From Mimachlamys varia (Eukaryota; Mollusca; Bivalvia; Pectinida; Pectinidae), in assembly GCA_947623455.1 (NCBI GenBank), contig OX392536.1, forward strand, positions 10,411,282 through 10,475,281: DNA of 64,000 nucleotides. The letters run 5' to 3'. Within the stretch, counting starts at the first letter, position 1. Every line of letters begins with the position of its first letter. The translations under genes and the position numbers were made by a program. Under the pieces are notes generated by a model. It saw only the letters and a program-made list of their open reading frames with translations. It was not told the DNA's origin and did no database searches. Positions 21,101-34,700 of the stretch are shown in pieces.

Positions 21101-24100
21101 TGGATATCTAATAACCCTTTATGACTCAAGTTTTCTGTAGAATTTTGGAGTTTTGTGTGAATTTTAAATGTGTTAAATTGTTAAAATTAAATAAAATTTA
21201 CTTAAAATAAAAAATTAATTACTTCAGAGACTGTAAAATTAACAGAAAGTAAAATAACAAGATTTCTTTTCCAAAACTGTTGAGTGGTATGCGTATTTGA
21301 TCTGTGGGCAAAATGTGAAATTGCTAATTGCGTGCTTAATTGAGGTGCTAGAGGTTAATGTTATGCAAAAGAAATGAAAAAATTCTGGTGCTAACTCTGA
21401 ATAGCAAATGTACATCAGGTGCAATAACTTGTGTTTTCTTCATAATTTATTATTCAATTTCAACCAAACTTCACCATTTTACTTGGAAATGTATATGCTT
21501 TCAAATAGTTAACTTTGTTTCAACATCTTAAAGGTTTGGGACCCTTTAAAGGAATCACACAACTAAATCAGCCTATCACGAAGTGTTTCATACGATTGTA
21601 GTCCCTACCGAAAATTTGTTCCGGCTAAGTACAGTGATTCTGAATAATCTAAATAGGTAATTGTTGACATATTCTGCATTGAATGAAATCTATAAATATT
21701 TGACTTTACAAAAATGTATACTTTTGGTAGATTTTGATATGTGATGGCGGATTGATATGGGGTCAAAAGTCAGATGGTGTTCCCGTCCCATTTCACTGGT
21801 TTGATATGTAAATTTCCAGTTGTCCGAAGCAGACGCCCGTAGCGAGCTAATATGCCACGAAACTTCTGATAAAATGTCATTTGAAGTCTTTGCCATGTAT
21901 GTATCTGTGAATCCAGGCAGTTGTCACTAGTGTTGAACTTCAAATATTAAAGTTATTAGCTCTAAAGCTTAGTAATAACATATAGTAAATTATTTAGTTG
22001 TGTGAGTCCTTTAAGAGAACCAGCCATGTGCTCAATGAACTTGACCTCTATAACACTTTCTGTGCTTCCGGTTTTTTATTTTTTCAAAGACAACCATTGT
22101 AATTAAGTGTTAGCACATTTTTTTAGTATGCAGATATATTTAACTTGAAAAAACCCTTCCAAATTAGCTAAAATCTGGCTAAACATGGCCCTATGTTGAA
22201 GCCTATATTGTTGGACTGACCCTTATACTCAGGTTTTAAATAAAGTTTAGTTCAATAACCTGTAATAATTGATATGCGTGTGTGTTAGAAGTACTTCGTT
22301 GATATATGTAGCAGGTTTTAGCATCCAATAGAGATCTAGTCTAGTGTGTTGTCCTGCACAAACAGCACCCCCCCCTTCCTAGTTCCAACTCTGGCCAGTC
22401 ATTCTTAGGCTTCTTTATCCATACAAATTACAAATGTATGTGTTTTTTATAGCCAGAAGAAAGCAATAACTAGAACTAGTACGGAATAGGCTTGTATAAA
22501 AAATGTACACATGAAATTATATATGTGTATGTGTCCCTTGTAGGTTTTGGTGGCTTAATCCAACTTAAAATTCCATATTTTCAGTTAATTGTAGGTATTT
22601 CTTTATTCCCGTCACAATATATACCTAATTCAACATCTTGTTTATTGATTTAATGTGTTTGTAATCTTTGTTTACTCATACAATAAGCTGTTTATGGCAT
22701 TACATCTCCCCTACCCCCAATATTCTCCCTGTAAAGTGGCCGCACCCCGGGGAGCTATAAGTGTTATATGTAAGCCTGTGTAATTGATAGATAAACAGTT
22801 AAGATGGATATCTAATAACCCTTTATGACTCAAGTTTTCTGTAGAATTTTGGAGTTTTGTGTGAATTTTAAATGTGTTAAATTGTTAAAATTAAATAAAA
22901 TTTACTTAAAATAAAAAATTAATTACTTCAGAGACTGTAAAATTAACAGAAAGTAAAATAACAAGATTTCTTTTCCAAAACTGTTGAGTGGTATGCGTAT
23001 TTGATCTGTGGGCAAAATGTGAAATTGCTAATTGCGTGCTTAATTGAGGTGCTAGAGGTTAATGTTATGCAAAAGAAATGAAAAAATTCTGGTGCTAACT
23101 CTGAATAGCAAATGTACATCAGGTGCAATAACTTGTGTTTTCTTCATAATTTATTATTCAATTTCAACCAAACTTCACCATTTTACTTGGAAATGTATAT
23201 GCTTTCAAATAGTTAACTTTGTTTCAACATCTTAAAGGTTTGGGACCCTTTAAAGGAATCACACAACTAAATCAGCCTATCACGAAGTGTTTCATACGAT
23301 TGTAGTCCCTACCGAAAATTTGTTCCGGCTAAGTACAGTGATTCTGAATAATCTAAATAGGTAATTGTTGACATATTCTGCATTGAATGAAATCTATAAA
23401 TATTTGACTTTACAAAAATGTATACTTTTGGTAGATTTTGATATGTGATGGCGGATTGATATGGGGTCAAAAGTCAGATGGTGTTCCCGTCCCATTTCAC
23501 TGGTTTGATATGTAAATTTCCAGTTGTCCGAAGCAGACGCCCGTAGCGAGCTAATATGCCACGAAACTTCTGATAAAATGTCATTTGAAGTCTTTGCCAT
23601 GTATGTATCTGTGAATCCAGGCAGTTGTCACTAGTGTTGAACTTCAAATATTAAAGTTATTAGCTCTAAAGCTTAGTAATAACATATAGTAAATTATTTA
23701 GTTGTGTGAGTCCTTTAAGAGAACCAGCCATGTGCTCAATGAACTTGACCTCTATAACACTTTCTGTGCTTCCGGTTTTTTATTTTTTCAAAGACAACCA
23801 TTGTAATTAAGTGTTAGCACATTTTTTTAGTATGCAGATATATTTAACTTGAAAAAACCCTTCCAAATTAGCTAAAATCTGGCTAAACATGGCCCTATGT
23901 TGAAGCCTATATTGTTGGACTGACCCTTATACTCAGGTTTTAAATAAAGTTTAGTTCAATAACCTGTAATAATTGATATGCGTGTGTGTTAGAAGTACTT
24001 CGTTGATATATGTAGCAGGTTTTAGCATCCAATAGAGATCTAGTCTAGTGTGTTGTCCTGCACAAACAGCACCCCCCCCTTCCTAGTTCCAACTCTGGCC

Positions 24101-27100
24101 AGTCATTCTTAGGCTTCTTTATCCATACAAATTACAAATGTATGTGTTTTTTATAGCCAGAAGAAAGCAATAACTAGAACTAGTACGGAATAGGCTTGTA
24201 TAAAAAATGTACACATGAAATTATATATGTGTATGTGTCCCTTGTAGGTTTTGGTGGCTTAATCCAACTTAAAATTCCATATTTTCAGTTAATTGTAGGT
24301 ATTTCTTTATTCCCGTCACAATATATACCTAATTCAACATCTTGTTTATTGATTTAATGTGTTTGTAATCTTTGTTTACTCATACAATAAGCTGTTTATG
24401 GCATTACATCTCCCCTACCCCCAATATTCTCCCTGTAAAGTGGCCGCACCCCGGGGAGCTATAAGTGTTATATGTAAGCCTGTGTAATTGATAGATAAAC
24501 AGTTAAGATGGATATCTAATAACCCTTTATGACTCAAGTTTTCTGTAGAATTTTGGAGTTTTGTGTGAATTTTAAATGTGTTAAATTGTTAAAATTAAAT
24601 AAAATTTACTTAAAATAAAAAATTAATTACTTCAGAGACTGTAAAATTAACAGAAAGTAAAATAACAAGATTTCTTTTCCAAAACTGTTGAGTGGTATGC
24701 GTATTTGATCTGTGGGCAAAATGTGAAATTGCTAATTGCGTGCTTAATTGAGGTGCTAGAGGTTAATGTTATGCAAAAGAAATGAAAAAATTCTGGTGCT
24801 AACTCTGAATAGCAAATGTACATCAGGTGCAATAACTTGTGTTTTCTTCATAATTTATTATTCAATTTCAACCAAACTTCACCATTTTACTTGGAAATGT
24901 ATATGCTTTCAAATAGTTAACTTTGTTTCAACATCTTAAAGGTTTGGGACCCTTTAAAGGAATCACACAACTAAATCAGCCTATCACGAAGTGTTTCATA
25001 CGATTGTAGTCCCTACCGAAAATTTGTTCCGGCTAAGTACAGTGATTCTGAATAATCTAAATAGGTAATTGTTGACATATTCTGCATTGAATGAAATCTA
25101 TAAATATTTGACTTTACAAAAATGTATACTTTTGGTAGATTTTGATATGTGATGGCGGATTGATATGGGGTCAAAAGTCAGATGGTGTTCCCGTCCCATT
25201 TCACTGGTTTGATATGTAAATTTCCAGTTGTCCGAAGCAGACGCCCGTAGCGAGCTAATATGCCACGAAACTTCTGATAAAATGTCATTTGAAGTCTTTG
25301 CCATGTATGTATCTGTGAATCCAGGCAGTTGTCACTAGTGTTGAACTTCAAATATTAAAGTTATTAGCTCTAAAGCTTAGTAATAACATATAGTAAATTA
25401 TTTAGTTGTGTGAGTCCTTTAAGAGAACCAGCCATGTGCTCAATGAACTTGACCTCTATAACACTTTCTGTGCTTCCGGTTTTTTATTTTTTCAAAGACA
25501 ACCATTGTAATTAAGTGTTAGCACATTTTTTTAGTATGCAGATATATTTAACTTGAAAAAACCCTTCCAAATTAGCTAAAATCTGGCTAAACATGGCCCT
25601 ATGTTGAAGCCTATATTGTTGGACTGACCCTTATACTCAGGTTTTAAATAAAGTTTAGTTCAATAACCTGTAATAATTGATATGCGTGTGTGTTAGAAGT
25701 ACTTCGTTGATATATGTAGCAGGTTTTAGCATCCAATAGAGATCTAGTCTAGTGTGTTGTCCTGCACAAACAGCACCCCCCCCTTCCTAGTTCCAACTCT
25801 GGCCAGTCATTCTTAGGCTTCTTTATCCATACAAATTACAAATGTATGTGTTTTTTATAGCCAGAAGAAAGCAATAACTAGAACTAGTACGGAATAGGCT
25901 TGTATAAAAAATGTACACATGAAATTATATATGTGTATGTGTCCCTTGTAGGTTTTGGTGGCTTAATCCAACTTAAAATTCCATATTTTCAGTTAATTGT
26001 AGGTATTTCTTTATTCCCGTCACAATATATACCTAATTCAACATCTTGTTTATTGATTTAATGTGTTTGTAATCTTTGTTTACTCATACAATAAGCTGTT
26101 TATGGCATTACATCTCCCCTACCCCCAATATTCTCCCTGTAAAGTGGCCGCACCCCGGGGAGCTATAAGTGTTATATGTAAGCCTGTGTAATTGATAGAT
26201 AAACAGTTAAGATGGATATCTAATAACCCTTTATGACTCAAGTTTTCTGTAGAATTTTGGAGTTTTGTGTGAATTTTAAATGTGTTAAATTGTTAAAATT
26301 AAATAAAATTTACTTAAAATAAAAAATTAATTACTTCAGAGACTGTAAAATTAACAGAAAGTAAAATAACAAGATTTCTTTTCCAAAACTGTTGAGTGGT
26401 ATGCGTATTTGATCTGTGGGCAAAATGTGAAATTGCTAATTGCGTGCTTAATTGAGGTGCTAGAGGTTAATGTTATGCAAAAGAAATGAAAAAATTCTGG
26501 TGCTAACTCTGAATAGCAAATGTACATCAGGTGCAATAACTTGTGTTTTCTTCATAATTTATTATTCAATTTCAACCAAACTTCACCATTTTACTTGGAA
26601 ATGTATATGCTTTCAAATAGTTAACTTTGTTTCAACATCTTAAAGGTTTGGGACCCTTTAAAGGAATCACACAACTAAATCAGCCTATCACGAAGTGTTT
26701 CATACGATTGTAGTCCCTACCGAAAATTTGTTCCGGCTAAGTACAGTGATTCTGAATAATCTAAATAGGTAATTGTTGACATATTCTGCATTGAATGAAA
26801 TCTATAAATATTTGACTTTACAAAAATGTATACTTTTGGTAGATTTTGATATGTGATGGCGGATTGATATGGGGTCAAAAGTCAGATGGTGTTCCCGTCC
26901 CATTTCACTGGTTTGATATGTAAATTTCCAGTTGTCCGAAGCAGACGCCCGTAGCGAGCTAATATGCCACGAAACTTCTGATAAAATGTCATTTGAAGTC
27001 TTTGCCATGTATGTATCTGTGAATCCAGGCAGTTGTCACTAGTGTTGAACTTCAAATATTAAAGTTATTAGCTCTAAAGCTTAGTAATAACATATAGTAA

Positions 27101-28365
27101 ATTATTTAGTTGTGTGAGTCCTTTAAGAGAACCAGCCATGTGCTCAATGAACTTGACCTCTATAACACTTTCTGTGCTTCCGGTTTTTTATTTTTTCAAA
27201 GACAACCATTGTAATTAAGTGTTAGCACATTTTTTTAGTATGCAGATATATTTAACTTGAAAAAACCCTTCCAAATTAGCTAAAATCTGGCTAAACATGG
27301 CCCTATGTTGAAGCCTATATTGTTGGACTGACCCTTATACTCAGGTTTTAAATAAAGTTTAGTTCAATAACCTGTAATAATTGATATGCGTGTGTGTTAG
27401 AAGTACTTCGTTGATATATGTAGCAGGTTTTAGCATCCAATAGAGATCTAGTCTAGTGTGTTGTCCTGCACAAACAGCACCCCCCCCTTCCTAGTTCCAA
27501 CTCTGGCCAGTCATTCTTAGGCTTCTTTATCCATACAAATTACAAATGTATGTGTTTTTTATAGCCAGAAGAAAGCAATAACTAGAACTAGTACGGAATA
27601 GGCTTGTATAAAAAATGTACACATGAAATTATATATGTGTATGTGTCCCTTGTAGGTTTTGGTGGCTTAATCCAACTTAAAATTCCATATTTTCAGTTAA
27701 TTGTAGGTATTTCTTTATTCCCGTCACAATATATACCTAATTCAACATCTTGTTTATTGATTTAATGTGTTTGTAATCTTTGTTTACTCATACAATAAGC
27801 TGTTTATGGCATTACATCTCCCCTACCCCCAATATTCTCCCTGTAAAGTGGCCGCACCCCGGGGAGCTATAAGTGTTATATGTAAGCCTGTGTAATTGAT
27901 AGATAAACAGTTAAGATGGATATCTAATAACCCTTTATGACTCAAGTTTTCTGTAGAATTTTGGAGTTTTGTGTGAATTTTAAATGTGTTAAATTGTTAA
28001 AATTAAATAAAATTTACTTAAAATAAAAAATTAATTACTTCAGAGACTGTAAAATTAACAGAAAGTAAAATAACAAGATTTCTTTTCCAAAACTGTTGAG
28101 TGGTATGCGTATTTGATCTGTGGGCAAAATGTGAAATTGCTAATTGCGTGCTTAATTGAGGTGCTAGAGGTTAATGTTATGCAAAAGAAATGAAAAAATT
28201 CTGGTGCTAACTCTGAATAGCAAATGTACATCAGGTGCAATAACTTGTGTTTTCTTCATAATTTATTATTCAATTTCAACCAAACTTCACCATTTTACTT
28301 GGAAATGTATATGCTTTCAAATAGTTAACTTTGTTTCAACATCTTAAAGGTTTGGGACCCTTTAA

Positions 28366-30070
28366 AGGAATCACACAACTAAATCAGCCTATCACGAAGT
28401 GTTTCATACGATTGTAGTCCCTACCGAAAATTTGTTCCGGCTAAGTACAGTGATTCTGAATAATCTAAATAGGTAATTGTTGACATATTCTGCATTGAAT
28501 GAAATCTATAAATATTTGACTTTACAAAAATGTATACTTTTGGTAGATTTTGATATGTGATGGCGGATTGATATGGGGTCAAAAGTCAGATGGTGTTCCC
28601 GTCCCATTTCACTGGTTTGATATGTAAATTTCCAGTTGTCCGAAGCAGACGCCCGTAGCGAGCTAATATGCCACGAAACTTCTGATAAAATGTCATTTGA
28701 AGTCTTTGCCATGTATGTATCTGTGAATCCAGGCAGTTGTCACTAGTGTTGAACTTCAAATATTAAAGTTATTAGCTCTAAAGCTTAGTAATAACATATA
28801 GTAAATTATTTAGTTGTGTGAGTCCTTTAAGAGAACCAGCCATGTGCTCAATGAACTTGACCTCTATAACACTTTCTGTGCTTCCGGTTTTTTATTTTTT
28901 CAAAGACAACCATTGTAATTAAGTGTTAGCACATTTTTTTAGTATGCAGATATATTTAACTTGAAAAAACCCTTCCAAATTAGCTAAAATCTGGCTAAAC
29001 ATGGCCCTATGTTGAAGCCTATATTGTTGGACTGACCCTTATACTCAGGTTTTAAATAAAGTTTAGTTCAATAACCTGTAATAATTGATATGCGTGTGTG
29101 TTAGAAGTACTTCGTTGATATATGTAGCAGGTTTTAGCATCCAATAGAGATCTAGTCTAGTGTGTTGTCCTGCACAAACAGCACCCCCCCCCTTCCTAGT
29201 TCCAACTCTGGCCAGTCATTCTTAGGCTTCTTTATCCATACAAATTACAAATGTATGTGTTTTTTATAGCCAGAAGAAAGCAATAACTAGAACTAGTACG
29301 GAATAGGCTTGTATAAAAAATGTACACATGAAATTATATATGTGTATGTGTCCCTTGTAGGTTTTGGTGGCTTAATCCAACTTAAAATTCCATATTTTCA
29401 GTTAATTGTAGGTATTTCTTTATTCCCGTCACAATATATACCTAATTCAACATCTTGTTTATTGATTTAATGTGTTTGTAATCTTTGTTTACTCATACAA
29501 TAAGCTGTTTATGGCATTACATCTCCCCTACCCCCAATATTCTCCCTGTAAAGTGGCCGCACCCCGGGGAGCTATAAGTGTTATATGTAAGCCTGTGTAA
29601 TTGATAGATAAACAGTTAAGATGGATATCTAATAACCCTTTATGACTCAAGTTTTCTGTAGAATTTTGGAGTTTTGTGTGAATTTTAAATGTGTTAAATT
29701 GTTAAAATTAAATAAAATTTACTTAAAATAAAAAATTAATTACTTCAGAGACTGTAAAATTAACAGAAAGTAAAATAACAAGATTTCTTTTCCAAAACTG
29801 TTGAGTGGTATGCGTATTTGATCTGTGGGCAAAATGTGAAATTGCTAATTGCGTGCTTAATTGAGGTGCTAGAGGTTAATTTTATGCAAAAGAAATGAAA
29901 AAATTCTGGTGCTAACTCTGAATAGCAAATGTACATCAGGTGCAATAACTTGTGTTTTCTTCATAATTTATTATTCAATTTCAACCAAACTTCACCATTT
30001 TACTTGGAAATGTATATGCTTTCAAATAGTTAACTTTGTTTCAACATCTTAAAGGTTTGGGACCCTTTAA
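28366..30070. repeat. Copy 12, 1,705 bp: C9 tract and one substitution
   Basis: The C8 tract is C9 (29184-29192). T replaces G at 29881. Confidence 0.9.
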
Positions 30071-31774
30071 AGGAATCACACAACTAAATCAGCCTATCAC
30101 GAAGTGTTTCATACGATTGTAGTCCCTACCGAAAATTTGTTCCGGCTAAGTACAGTGATTCTGAATAATCTAAATAGGTAATTGTTGACATATTCTGCAT
30201 TGAATGAAATCTATAAATATTTGACTTTACAAAAATGTATACTTTTGGTAGATTTTGATATGTGATGGCGGATTGATATGGGGTCAAAAGTCAGATGGTG
30301 TTCCCGTCCCATTTCACTGGTTTGATATGTAAATTTCCAGTTGTCCGAAGCAGACGCCCGTAGCGAGCTAATATGCCACGAAACTTCTGATAAAATGTCA
30401 TTTGAAGTCTTTGCCATGTATGTATCTGTGAATCCAGGCAGTTGTCACTAGTGTTGAACTTCAAATATTAAAGTTATTAGCTCTAAAGCTTAGTAATAAC
30501 ATATAGTAAATTATTTAGTTGTGTGAGTCCTTTAAGAGAACCAGCCATGTGCTCAATGAACTTGACCTCTATAACACTTTCTGTGCTTCCGGTTTTTTAT
30601 TTTTTCAAAGACAACCATTGTAATTAAGTGTTAGCACATTTTTTTAGTATGCAGATATATTTAACTTGAAAAAACCCTTCCAAATTAGCTAAAATCTGGC
30701 TAAACATGGCCCTATGTTGAAGCCTATATTGTTGGACTGACCCTTATACTCAGGTTTTAAATAAAGTTTAGTTCAATAACCTGTAATAATTGATATGCGT
30801 GTGTGTTAGAAGTACTTCGTTGATATATGTAGCAGGTTTTAGCATCCAATAGAGATCTAGTCTAGTGTGTTGTCCTGCACAAACAGCACCCCCCCCTTCC
30901 TAGTTCCAACTCTGGCCAGTCATTCTTAGGCTTCTTTATCCATACAAATTACAAATGTATGTGTTTTTTATAGCCAGAAGAAAGCAATAACTAGAACTAG
31001 TAAGGAATAGGCTTGTATAAAAAATGTACACATGAAATTATATATGTGTATGTGTCCCTTGTAGGTTTTGGTGGCTTAATCCAACTTAAAATTCCATATT
31101 TTCAGTTAATTGTAGGTATTTCTTTATTCCCGTCACAATATATACCTAATTCAACATCTTGTTTATTGATTTAATGTGTTTGTAATCTTTGTTTACTCAT
31201 ACAATAAGCTGTTTATGGCATTACATCTCCCCTACCCCCAATATTCTCCCTGTAAAGTGGCCGCACCCCGGGGAGCTATAAGTGTTATATGTAAGCCTGT
31301 GTAATTGATAGATAAACAGTTAAGATGGATATCTAATAACCCTTTATGACTCAAGTTTTCTGTAGAATTTTGGAGTTTTGTGTGAATTTTAAATGTGTTA
31401 AATTGTTAAAATTAAATAAAATTTACTTAAAATAAAAAATTAATTACTTCAGAGACTGTAAAATTAACAGAAAGTAAAATAACAAGATTTCTTTTCCAAA
31501 ACTGTTGAGTGGTATGCGTATTTGATCTGTGGGCAAAATGTGAAATTGCTAATTGCGTGCTTAATTGAGGTGCTAGAGGTTAATGTTATGCAAAAGAAAT
31601 GAAAAAATTCTGGTGCTAACTCTGAATAGCAAATGTACATCAGGTGCAATAACTTGTGTTTTCTTCATAATTTATTATTCAATTTCAACCAAACTTCACC
31701 ATTTTACTTGGAAATGTATATGCTTTCAAATAGTTAACTTTGTTTCAACATCTTAAAGGTTTGGGACCCTTTAA
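30071..31774. repeat. Copy 13: one substitution
   Basis: A replaces C at 31003 (agtaagg instead of agtacgg); otherwise consensus by eye. Confidence 0.85.
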
Positions 31775-34700
31775 AGGAATCACACAACTAAATCAGCCTA
31801 TCACGAAGTGTTTCATACGATTGTAGTCCCTACCGAAAATTTGTTCCGGCTAAGTACAGTGATTCTGAATAATCTAAATAGGTAATTGTTGACATATTCT
31901 GCATTGAATGAAATCTATAAATATTTGACTTTACAAAAATGTATACTTTTGGTAGATTTTGATATGTGATGGCGGATTGATATGGGGTCAAAAGTCAGAT
32001 GGTGTTCCCGTCCCATTTCACTGGTTTGATATGTAAATTTCCAGTTGTCCGAAGCAGACGCCCGTAGCGAGCTAATATGCCACGAAACTTCTGATAAAAT
32101 GTCATTTGAAGTCTTTGCCATGTATGTATCTGTGAATCCAGGCAGTTGTCACTAGTGTTGAACTTCAAATATTAAAGTTATTAGCTCTAAAGCTTAGTAA
32201 TAACATATAGTAAATTATTTAGTTGTGTGAGTCCTTTAAGAGAACCAGCCATGTGCTCAATGAACTTGACCTCTATAACACTTTCTGTGCTTCCGGTTTT
32301 TTATTTTTTCAAAGACAACCATTGTAATTAAGTGTTAGCACATTTTTTTAGTATGCAGATATATTTAACTTGAAAAAACCCTTCCAAATTAGCTAAAATC
32401 TGGCTAAACATGGCCCTATGTTGAAGCCTATATTGTTGGACTGACCCTTATACTCAGGTTTTAAATAAAGTTTAGTTCAATAACCTGTAATAATTGATAT
32501 GCGTGTGTGTTAGAAGTACTTCGTTGATATATGTAGCAGGTTTTAGCATCCAATAGAGATCTAGTCTAGTGTGTTGTCCTGCACAAACAGCACCCCCCCC
32601 TTCCTAGTTCCAACTCTGGCCAGTCATTCTTAGGCTTCTTTATCCATACAAATTACAAATGTATGTGTTTTTTATAGCCAGAAGAAAGCAATAACTAGAA
32701 CTAGTACGGAATAGGCTTGTATAAAAAATGTACACATGAAATTATATATGTGTATGTGTCCCTTGTAGGTTTTGGTGGCTTAATCCAACTTAAAATTCCA
32801 TATTTTCAGTTAATTGTAGGTATTTCTTTATTCCCGTCACAATATATACCTAATTCAACATCTTGTTTATTGATTTAATGTGTTTGTAATCTTTGTTTAC
32901 TCATACAATAAGCTGTTTATGGCATTACATCTCCCCTACCCCCAATATTCTCCCTGTAAAGTGGCCGCACCCCGGGGAGCTATAAGTGTTATATGTAAGC
33001 CTGTGTAATTGATAGATAAACAGTTAAGATGGATATCTAATAACCCTTTATGACTCAAGTTTTCTGTAGAATTTTGGAGTTTTGTGTGAATTTTAAATGT
33101 GTTAAATTGTTAAAATTAAATAAAATTTACTTAAAATAAAAAATTAATTACTTCAGAGACTGTAAAATTAACAGAAAGTAAAATAACAAGATTTCTTTTC
33201 CAAAACTGTTGAGTGGTATGCGTATTTGATCTGTGGGCAAAATGTGAAATTGCTAATTGCGTGCTTAATTGAGGTGCTAGAGGTTAATGTTATGCAAAAG
33301 AAATGAAAAAATTCTGGTGCTAACTCTGAATAGCAAATGTACATCAGGTGCAATAACTTGTGTTTTCTTCATAATTTATTATTCAATTTCAACCAAACTT
33401 CACCATTTTACTTGGAAATGTATATGCTTTCAAATAGTTAACTTTGTTTCAACATCTTAAAGGTTTGGGACCCTTTAAAGGAATCACACAACTAAATCAG
33501 CCTATCACGAAGTGTTTCATACGATTGTAGTCCCTACCGAAAATTTGTTCCGGCTAAGTACAGTGATTCTGAATAATCTAAATAGGTAATTGTTGACATA
33601 TTCTGCATTGAATGAAATCTATAAATATTTGACTTTACAAAAATGTATACTTTTGGTAGATTTTGATATGTGATGGCGGATTGATATGGGGTCAAAAGTC
33701 AGATGGTGTTCCCGTCCCATTTCACTGGTTTGATATGTAAATTTCCAGTTGTCCGAAGCAGACGCCCGTAGCGAGCTAATATGCCACGAAACTTCTGATA
33801 AAATGTCATTTGAAGTCTTTGCCATGTATGTATCTGTGAATCCAGGCAGTTGTCACTAGTGTTGAACTTCAAATATTAAAGTTATTAGCTCTAAAGCTTA
33901 GTAATAACATATAGTAAATTATTTAGTTGTGTGAGTCCTTTAAGAGAACCAGCCATGTGCTCAATGAACTTGACCTCTATAACACTTTCTGTGCTTCCGG
34001 TTTTTTATTTTTTCAAAGACAACCATTGTAATTAAGTGTTAGCACATTTTTTTAGTATGCAGATATATTTAACTTGAAAAAACCCTTCCAAATTAGCTAA
34101 AATCTGGCTAAACATGGCCCTATGTTGAAGCCTATATTGTTGGACTGACCCTTATACTCAGGTTTTAAATAAAGTTTAGTTCAATAACCTGTAATAATTG
34201 ATATGCGTGTGTGTTAGAAGTACTTCGTTGATATATGTAGCAGGTTTTAGCATCCAATAGAGATCTAGTCTAGTGTGTTGTCCTGCACAAACAGCACCCC
34301 CCCCTTCCTAGTTCCAACTCTGGCCAGTCATTCTTAGGCTTCTTTATCCATACAAATTACAAATGTATGTGTTTTTTATAGCCAGAAGAAAGCAATAACT
34401 AGAACTAGTACGGAATAGGCTTGTATAAAAAATGTACACATGAAATTATATATGTGTATGTGTCCCTTGTAGGTTTTGGTGGCTTAATCCAACTTAAAAT
34501 TCCATATTTTCAGTTAATTGTAGGTATTTCTTTATTCCCGTCACAATATATACCTAATTCAACATCTTGTTTATTGATTTAATGTGTTTGTAATCTTTGT
34601 TTACTCATACAATAAGCTGTTTATGGCATTACATCTCCCCTACCCCCAATATTCTCCCTGTAAAGTGGCCGCACCCCGGGGAGCTATAAGTGTTATATGT